From positions 434,001-498,000 of the forward strand of contig CBDFGE010000006.1 in the NCBI GenBank assembly GCA_965247055.1: DNA of 64,000 nucleotides. Reading direction: 5' to 3'. The notes below the pieces were generated by a model. It made no database searches. It was not told the DNA's origin and worked only from the letters and a program-made list of their open reading frames with translations. Origin of the DNA: CBDFGE01 sp965247055 (GTDB lineage Bacteria; Chloroflexota; Dehalococcoidia; Lucifugimonadales; JAGWBF01). A program made the translations under genes and the position numbers. Positions 59,676 to 64,000 of this stretch are shown here, in pieces. How positions within the stretch are numbered: the first letter of the stretch is position 1; each line of letters opens with the position of its first letter.

Positions 59676-60914
59676 ATGAACGGTACCTCGGCTGAGCAGG
59701 ACGGCCGCTACGCACTTCGGGGCATCCGGGTGGTGGATTTCACCTGGGTCCATGCTGGTCCTGCGGCAACGCGCGTCCTGGCAGACCAGGGGGCAGAGGT
59801 CATCAAGGTCGAGTCCGAGTTCGCGATGACCGTAACCGGTGGGCCCTCTCCCAGGACCCCCAGGGGATGGGGCCAGCGGCACAACTGGAACGCAGGCAAG
59901 CTTTCCGTTTCCCTCAACATGAGGACTCCTCAGGGCATCGCCATCGCCAAGCGCCTGGTGGCGGTATCGGACGTAGTCGCCGAGAACTTCAGCGGCAGGG
60001 TCATGCCTAAATGGGGGATGGACTACGAAAGCCTACGGCGGATCACGCCCGACCTAATCATGCTGAGCATGTCAGGACTCGGGCGCACCGGCCCCTGGAA
60101 GGAGTATGTCAGCTACGGCCAGACCCTCCAGGCATGGTCCGGCTTCTCTTACCTGACGGGCTTCCCGGACACCGACCCCTGCGGCCCCGCCAGCGCTTAC
60201 AGCGATGCCGTCGCCGCCATGGCCGGTGCTCAGTCGGTCCTCCTCGCCCTCATTCACCGCGTACGCACAGGACAGGGCCAGTGGATAGACCTGTCCCAGT
60301 TCGAAGCCCTCTCTTCCTGCCTGGAGACCCTGGTCCTGGACCTGGACGTGAACGGTAACGGCCGGGAGGTGCAACGCGCCGGCAACCGGCCTACCCACGG
60401 TGTCGGCGCTCCCCATGGCGCCTACAGGTGCAAGGGGGACGATCGGTGGGTGGCTATAGCGGTCTCCACCAACGAAGAGTGGCAAGCCCTGGCCAGGTCC
60501 GTCGGGGACCAATCCTGGACCCATCACGAGCGGTTCGCCACGGTTTCCGGGCGGCACCTCCATGCCGATGAGCTGGACCGCCTGGTGGAGTCGTGGACCG
60601 TGGAGCACGGCGCCGAAGAGGTGATGCACCTGCTTCAAGCGGTGGGCGTCCCCGCCGGCGTGGTCCAGACGGGGGCCGACCTGGCCGAGAGAGACCCCCA
60701 GATCAAGGAGCGGGGCATGCTGGTCCGCGCGCCCGACCACCAGGGGAATCTGCGCACCATCGAAGGAGTGCCCTACAAGCTATCCCGCACTCCCGGTGGC
60801 CCGAAGAGGGTATCCCCCAGCTTCGGCGAACACCAGACCTACGTCCTTCAGGGCATCCTGGGGATGTCCGATGAGGAGCTTGCGGAGTGCGCCATAGCCG
60901 GAGCATTCGAGTAG
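59676..60914 (+). CDS. CaiB/BaiF family CoA-transferase (second copy)
   Basis: A 412-residue family III CoA-transferase. It has IRVVDFTWVHAGPAATRVLADQ near the N-terminus and WNAGKLSVSLNMRTPQGIAI. At the position of the catalytic aspartate it reads YVSYGQTLQAWSGFS, with Gly in place of Asp. It may therefore lack full transferase activity or use another residue, or act as partner of the upstream copy. ATG 59676 follows the first gene by 24 bp, indicating a two-gene operon. Confidence 0.85.
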   Translation: MNGTSAEQDGRYALRGIRVVDFTWVHAGPAATRVLADQGAEVIKVESEFAMTVTGGPSPRTPRGWGQRHNWNAGKLSVSLNMRTPQGIAIAKRLVAVSDVVAENFSGRVMPKWGMDYESLRRITPDLIMLSMSGLGRTGPWKEYVSYGQTLQAWSGFSYLTGFPDTDPCGPASAYSDAVAAMAGAQSVLLALIHRVRTGQGQWIDLSQFEALSSCLETLVLDLDVNGNGREVQRAGNRPTHGVGAPHGAYRCKGDDRWVAIAVSTNEEWQALARSVGDQSWTHHERFATVSGRHLHADELDRLVESWTVEHGAEEVMHLLQAVGVPAGVVQTGADLAERDPQIKERGMLVRAPDHQGNLRTIEGVPYKLSRTPGGPKRVSPSFGEHQTYVLQGILGMSDEELAECAIAGAFE

Positions 60915-60945
60915 GCCGGTTAATCGTGTCCCGCCGGCGCTTTGG

Positions 60946-60954
60946 TGATATAAT
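60946..60954 (+). promoter_or_regulatory. Extended -10 promoter
   Basis: TGATATAAT is a perfect extended -10, about 55 bp before ATG 61011. It starts the transcript of the PLP enzyme and HAD hydrolase. Confidence 0.55.
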
Positions 60955-61010
60955 GGTGCCTGATTCTTGGGAGGGTCCCTCCCCGGTGACGTACGCAAAA
61001 GGAGACGGCC

Positions 61011-62150
61011 ATGTCTGGTAGCCCGAAGGACCCGGCCGACGTATACAGGCGGCTGGGGGTGAAGCCCATCATTCAGGCCGCTGGTCCGGCCACGGCTTAT
61101 GGCGGGACGCGGACCCGCCCCGAGGTGTTGGCGGCGATGGTGGATGCGGCGGGGATCTTGGTGGACATGCGGGAGCTCAACGCGAAGGCCGGGGAGGTTA
61201 TCGCCCGCCTGACCGGCGCCGAAGCGGGGTTCGTGTGCAATGGGGCAGCAGGAGGGCTGGTGCTTCAGGCCGCTGCCTGTATCGCCGGGAATGACCCGGC
61301 GAAGATGCACCGCCTGCCCGATACCGAGGGTATGAAGAACGAGATCATCATCCAGAACATGCACCGTTTCCCCTACGACCAGGCGTACCGTGCGGCGGGT
61401 GGGGTGCTCAGGGGGATCGGCACCGCCAACCGCTGCCAGTCCTGGGAGCTGGAAGGTGCCATGAACGAGCGAACGGCCGCGGTAGTTTACCTGTGTGCGC
61501 CCTACGCCAACCGCCGGGCGCTCCCCCTGTGGGAAGTCTGCGAAGTTGCCCACAGCTATCAGGTGCCCGTGATCGTGGACGCCGCCTCTATGTTGCCGCC
61601 GAGGGAGAATCTTCGCCGGTACGTTCAGCAGGGGGCCGACATGGTGGTGTTCAGTGGAGGCAAGGCCGTCCGAGGGCCTCAGGGTGCCGGCATCCTGTGC
61701 GGCCGCAAGGACCTTATTGAGGCGGCCGCGGCCGTGGCCAGTCCCAACCAGTTCTTGGGGCGGCCTATGAAGGTAGCGAAAGAGGAGATTGTGGGGTTGA
61801 CAGTCGCGCTGGAGCTGTTTGTGGAGGAGGACGAGGAGGAGGAGATGCGGCGCTATGGTGCCAAGGTCCAGCGGGTGGTAGATGCCCTATCCGAGGTCCC
61901 CGGCCTGCAGATTAGCTACGAGCACGACGACTTCGACTACCTGATCCCCCACGCAGTGATGTGCTTTGGGAAGGGATGGAGTGGCCCATCGAGGGATAGC
62001 GTGTCGGCGGCCTTGAAGAAGGGCGATCCGCCGGTCCACCTTGTTGAGCTGGGCAACCCCGACGAGCTGGCGGTGTCCCCCCTTAATCTAACGGATGGTG
62101 AAGTGGAACAGGTGATAGCCCGTTTACGGGGCGAGTTAATGGGGCCGTAG
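61011..62150 (+). CDS. SelA-like PLP-dependent enzyme
   Basis: A 379-residue fold-type I PLP enzyme of the SelA-related group (L-seryl-tRNA selenium transferase-like, including D-glucosaminate-6-phosphate ammonia-lyase DgaE). It has a YGGTRTRPEVLAAM N-terminus, GAEAGFVCNGAAGGLVLQAA, VPVIVDAASMLPPREN and the PLP lysine Lys218 in FSGGKAVRGPQGAG. No selB, selC or selD is seen, so true selenocysteine synthesis is unlikely. A catabolic lyase or aldolase role fits better. AAAGGAGAC precedes ATG 61011. Confidence 0.82.
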   Translation: MSGSPKDPADVYRRLGVKPIIQAAGPATAYGGTRTRPEVLAAMVDAAGILVDMRELNAKAGEVIARLTGAEAGFVCNGAAGGLVLQAAACIAGNDPAKMHRLPDTEGMKNEIIIQNMHRFPYDQAYRAAGGVLRGIGTANRCQSWELEGAMNERTAAVVYLCAPYANRRALPLWEVCEVAHSYQVPVIVDAASMLPPRENLRRYVQQGADMVVFSGGKAVRGPQGAGILCGRKDLIEAAAAVASPNQFLGRPMKVAKEEIVGLTVALELFVEEDEEEEMRRYGAKVQRVVDALSEVPGLQISYEHDDFDYLIPHAVMCFGKGWSGPSRDSVSAALKKGDPPVHLVELGNPDELAVSPLNLTDGEVEQVIARLRGELMGP

Positions 62151-62187
62151 CTCGATACACAATGTCTCCTAGGTATGGTGCAGTTGG

Positions 62188-62895
62188 ATGGTGAAGGCGC
62201 TCTTTTTCGACTTCTACAACACTCTGGTCCGTTTTTGGCCGCCCCTGGACGAGATTCAACAGGCGGCTTGCTGGGAGTTGGGCTTGAGTGTGGACAAGAA
62301 GGGCATACGGGCGGGCTACGCCGTCGCAGACGAGTTCATGGGGGAGGAGAACGCGAAGGTGCCTCTAGCCCAAAGGACGCCCGAGGAGCGCGACCTCTTT
62401 TTCGCCGAATACGAGAGGCTAATCTTGAAGGGAGCAGGACTGAACGTCACCATGAGCCTGGCCGCCGAGGTATGGCAGATGGCCCTCCAGGTGCCCAAAG
62501 ATTTCGCCCTGTTCGACGACGTTATTCCGGCGCTTGAGTCCCTTAAGGACCGTGGGATTATCCTGGGAGTGATCTCCAACCTGCACCAGGACATGAGCGA
62601 CCTGTGCAAGCGGCTGGGCTTGGCTCCCTACCTCAGCTTATTCGTTACCTCCGGCGAGGCGGGGGCGGAGAAACCCCACGCCGCCATATTTCTTGCTGCC
62701 CTGAAGCAGGCCAGCGTGGAGCCGGGCGAGGCCGTGCATGTGGGGGACCAGTACCTGGTGGACGTCCAGGGCGCCAAGGGCGTCGGCATAACTCCCGTGC
62801 TGCTGGACCGGGAGGGGACGTACCGTCACGTAAACGACTGCCGCAAGATAGCCAGTTTGCCCGAGCTGGAACCGCTGCTTAACGAAGGGCTGTAA
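62188..62895 (+). CDS. HAD superfamily hydrolase
   Basis: A 235-residue haloacid-dehalogenase-type phosphohydrolase. Motif I is LFFDFYNTLV, where the general-acid position is Tyr rather than Asp, as in some dehalogenase-like members. Motif II is LGVISNL, with Lys in AGAEKPHAAIF as motif III, and VGDQYLVDVQGAKG as motif IV. It starts 37 bp after the SelA-like gene and is likely co-transcribed. The substrate is unknown. Confidence 0.83.
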   Translation: MVKALFFDFYNTLVRFWPPLDEIQQAACWELGLSVDKKGIRAGYAVADEFMGEENAKVPLAQRTPEERDLFFAEYERLILKGAGLNVTMSLAAEVWQMALQVPKDFALFDDVIPALESLKDRGIILGVISNLHQDMSDLCKRLGLAPYLSLFVTSGEAGAEKPHAAIFLAALKQASVEPGEAVHVGDQYLVDVQGAKGVGITPVLLDREGTYRHVNDCRKIASLPELEPLLNEGL

Positions 62896-62912
62896 CCCTC
62901 CAGCGGGGGTTT

Positions 62913-62934
62913 CCGCCGGGGTCGCCCCTGGCGG
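62913..62934. terminator. Hairpin between HAD and mfd
   Basis: CCGCCGGGG (62913-62921) pairs with CCCCTGGCGG (62925-62934) with one bulged T. It sits between convergent genes, but no clear T tract follows on either strand. Confidence 0.4.
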
Positions 62935-62955
62935 CTTGGTGTTAGAAGCCGGGGC

Positions 62956-64000
62956 TCACTGGGGTATCACCGCCGAAGATAGATGCTCCCTGAACGCTTT
63001 CAGCTTCTCCACCACCTCTAGCAGGACGTGCCTCCAGTGGTCGTCGGTACGGGATACTTTTACGTGGATCTGCTGGTGCCCCACACTGGCCAGAGGGCCC
63101 AGGGCTTTCTCCAGGGGCACCCTGGCTCCCCCCACCGGTTCGAGTAAGGCCAGGGTAATAGTAACCCCGGACTGGGTTGCACTCTCGATGCCTGCCTCTC
63201 CCGCCAGAAGCTTGAGCCTCACCAGGTAGAGCAGGTTGTCCACCACCTGGGGCAGGGGGCCAAAGCGGTCGCGAAGCTCATCGGCCATGTCCTCGACCTC
63301 CTGGCGATCCCTAACCCTGGTGAAGCGTTGGTAAACGGCCAGGCGGTTGGGCAGGTGGGTGATATAGTCCTCGGGTATATATGCAGAAAGCTTCAGGGTT
63401 ACCCTTGCCTGGCTCGTGGGGACGGCCGCCGGTGGGGTAGAGCCGTCCCGGCTGCTCTTGATCTCGGCCACGGCCTGGTTCAGCAGCTGGGAATATAGAT
63501 CAAATCCTACGGCGTGGATGTGTCCGCTCTGCTCGGGGCCCAGAATGTTCCCGGCCCCCCGTATCTCCAGGTCTCGCATGGCGATCCTGAATCCGGCCCC
63601 CAGCTCGGAAGCCTCCAGAATGGCCTTGAGCCGTCTTCCGGCGGCCTCGGTGATGCGCCGGCGGGGCGGTATCAGCAGGTAGGTATGCGCCCGATAACCT
63701 CCCCGGCCTACCCGGCCACGGAGCTGATAGAGCTGGGAGAGGCCGAACCGGTCGGCCCGGTCGATGATGAGGGTGTTGGCGTTGGGAATATCCAGGCCCG
63801 ACTCTATAATGGTGGTGCACACCAGTACGTTCGCCTCTCCCTGGGCGAAGGCTATCATGACCTTTTCCAGGTCTGCCTCCCGCATCCTGCCGTGGCCGAT
63901 GGCAATCCTTGCCTGGGGGACCAGTCGCCTCAGGTCATCTGCCACGCGGCCGATGGTCTGGACACGGTTGTGGAGGAAGAAGACCTGGCCTCCCCGCTCG
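62956..64000 (-). CDS. mfd: Transcription-repair coupling factor Mfd, C-terminal part
   Basis: The 3' third of mfd; the gene continues past the right edge. The visible part covers the second RecA-like domain (IAIGHGRMREADLEKVM, LVCTTIIESGLDIPNANTLI, QLRGRVGRGGYRAHTYLL), the TRG motif region (GFRIAMRDLEIRGAGNILG) and the C-terminal D7-like domain. Mfd releases stalled RNA polymerase and recruits nucleotide-excision repair. The upstream frame stays open to base 64000 (GGQVFFLHNRVQTIGRV), consistent with truncation by the window edge only. Confidence 0.95.
   Translation of the reverse strand, partial: ERGGQVFFLHNRVQTIGRVADDLRRLVPQARIAIGHGRMREADLEKVMIAFAQGEANVLVCTTIIESGLDIPNANTLIIDRADRFGLSQLYQLRGRVGRGGYRAHTYLLIPPRRRITEAAGRRLKAILEASELGAGFRIAMRDLEIRGAGNILGPEQSGHIHAVGFDLYSQLLNQAVAEIKSSRDGSTPPAAVPTSQARVTLKLSAYIPEDYITHLPNRLAVYQRFTRVRDRQEVEDMADELRDRFGPLPQVVDNLLYLVRLKLLAGEAGIESATQSGVTITLALLEPVGGARVPLEKALGPLASVGHQQIHVKVSRTDDHWRHVLLEVVEKLKAFREHLSSAVIPQ

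Noticed and set aside
1..64000. CRISPR arrays, prophage or conjugative genes
   Set aside because: No repeat-spacer pattern, integrase, capsid or relaxase genes were seen; the only mobile elements are one IS and one hairpin repeat.

Overview
This is a GC-rich, gene-dense bacterial chromosome segment with no rRNA, tRNA or CRISPR locus that I can see. Many genes start with GTG or TTG behind GGAGG-type ribosome binding sites. Luciferase-like flavin oxidoreductases, CaiB/BaiF CoA-transferases, a UPF0182 membrane protein, several tiny CxxC zinc-ribbon proteins, a stand-alone PrkA kinase and a PPi-type phosphofructokinase together suggest a Chloroflexota genome, possibly Dehalococcoidia/SAR202-like. 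That placement is inferred from gene content only.

Layout. 1-660: intergenic, with a terminator and extended -10 box on the minus strand that could bound a small RNA. 660-12450: catabolic enzymes (two luciferase-like oxidoreductases, two crotonases, an acyl-CoA dehydrogenase, a gamma-glutamyltransferase, a PIG-L deacetylase, a class IV aminotransferase, a dihydropyrimidinase). 12640-16520: ComEA with a broken tail, IlvE, PlsY, a membrane protein, a PAP2 phosphatase and a CoxG-like protein. 16700-21190: PrkA and LeuS. 21360-31130: arginine biosynthesis (argJ, argB, UPF0182, argD, argG, argH) running into rpe, with rpmB converging on it. 31370-36760: FakA-like, DegV-like and RecG. 36770-43140: an isochorismatase-fold hydrolase, a large secreted dockerin-like protein whose frame is broken, then a UbiE-like methyltransferase, a UbiA-like membrane protein and an SDR protein.

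43190-49480: small proteins, a dispersed inverted repeat, and a sensor kinase/response regulator pair. The regulator runs tail to tail into a truncated sulfate ABC transporter gene. 49470-52220: a dicarboxylate-type symporter gene split by an IS5-like element with a clear CTAG target duplication. 52550-55520: three small unknown proteins next to an RsbW-like anti-sigma factor and a SigB/SigF-type sigma factor. 56050-58130: a pyrophosphate-type phosphofructokinase flanked by two inverted near-identical copies of a 46-residue zinc-ribbon gene. 58420-62900: two CoA-transferases, a SelA-like PLP enzyme and a HAD hydrolase. 62956-64000: the 3' part of mfd.

Reading-frame damage recurs in comEA, argH, the dockerin-like protein, the symporter and the regulator/cysA junction. 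Either sequence or assembly errors are present, or several accessory genes are decaying. The argH case, in an essential pathway, favours error for at least part of it. No complete new defence or biosynthetic system is evident. The best candidates for undescribed biology are the small-protein group beside the sigma/anti-sigma pair and the duplicated zinc-ribbon gene around the phosphofructokinase.
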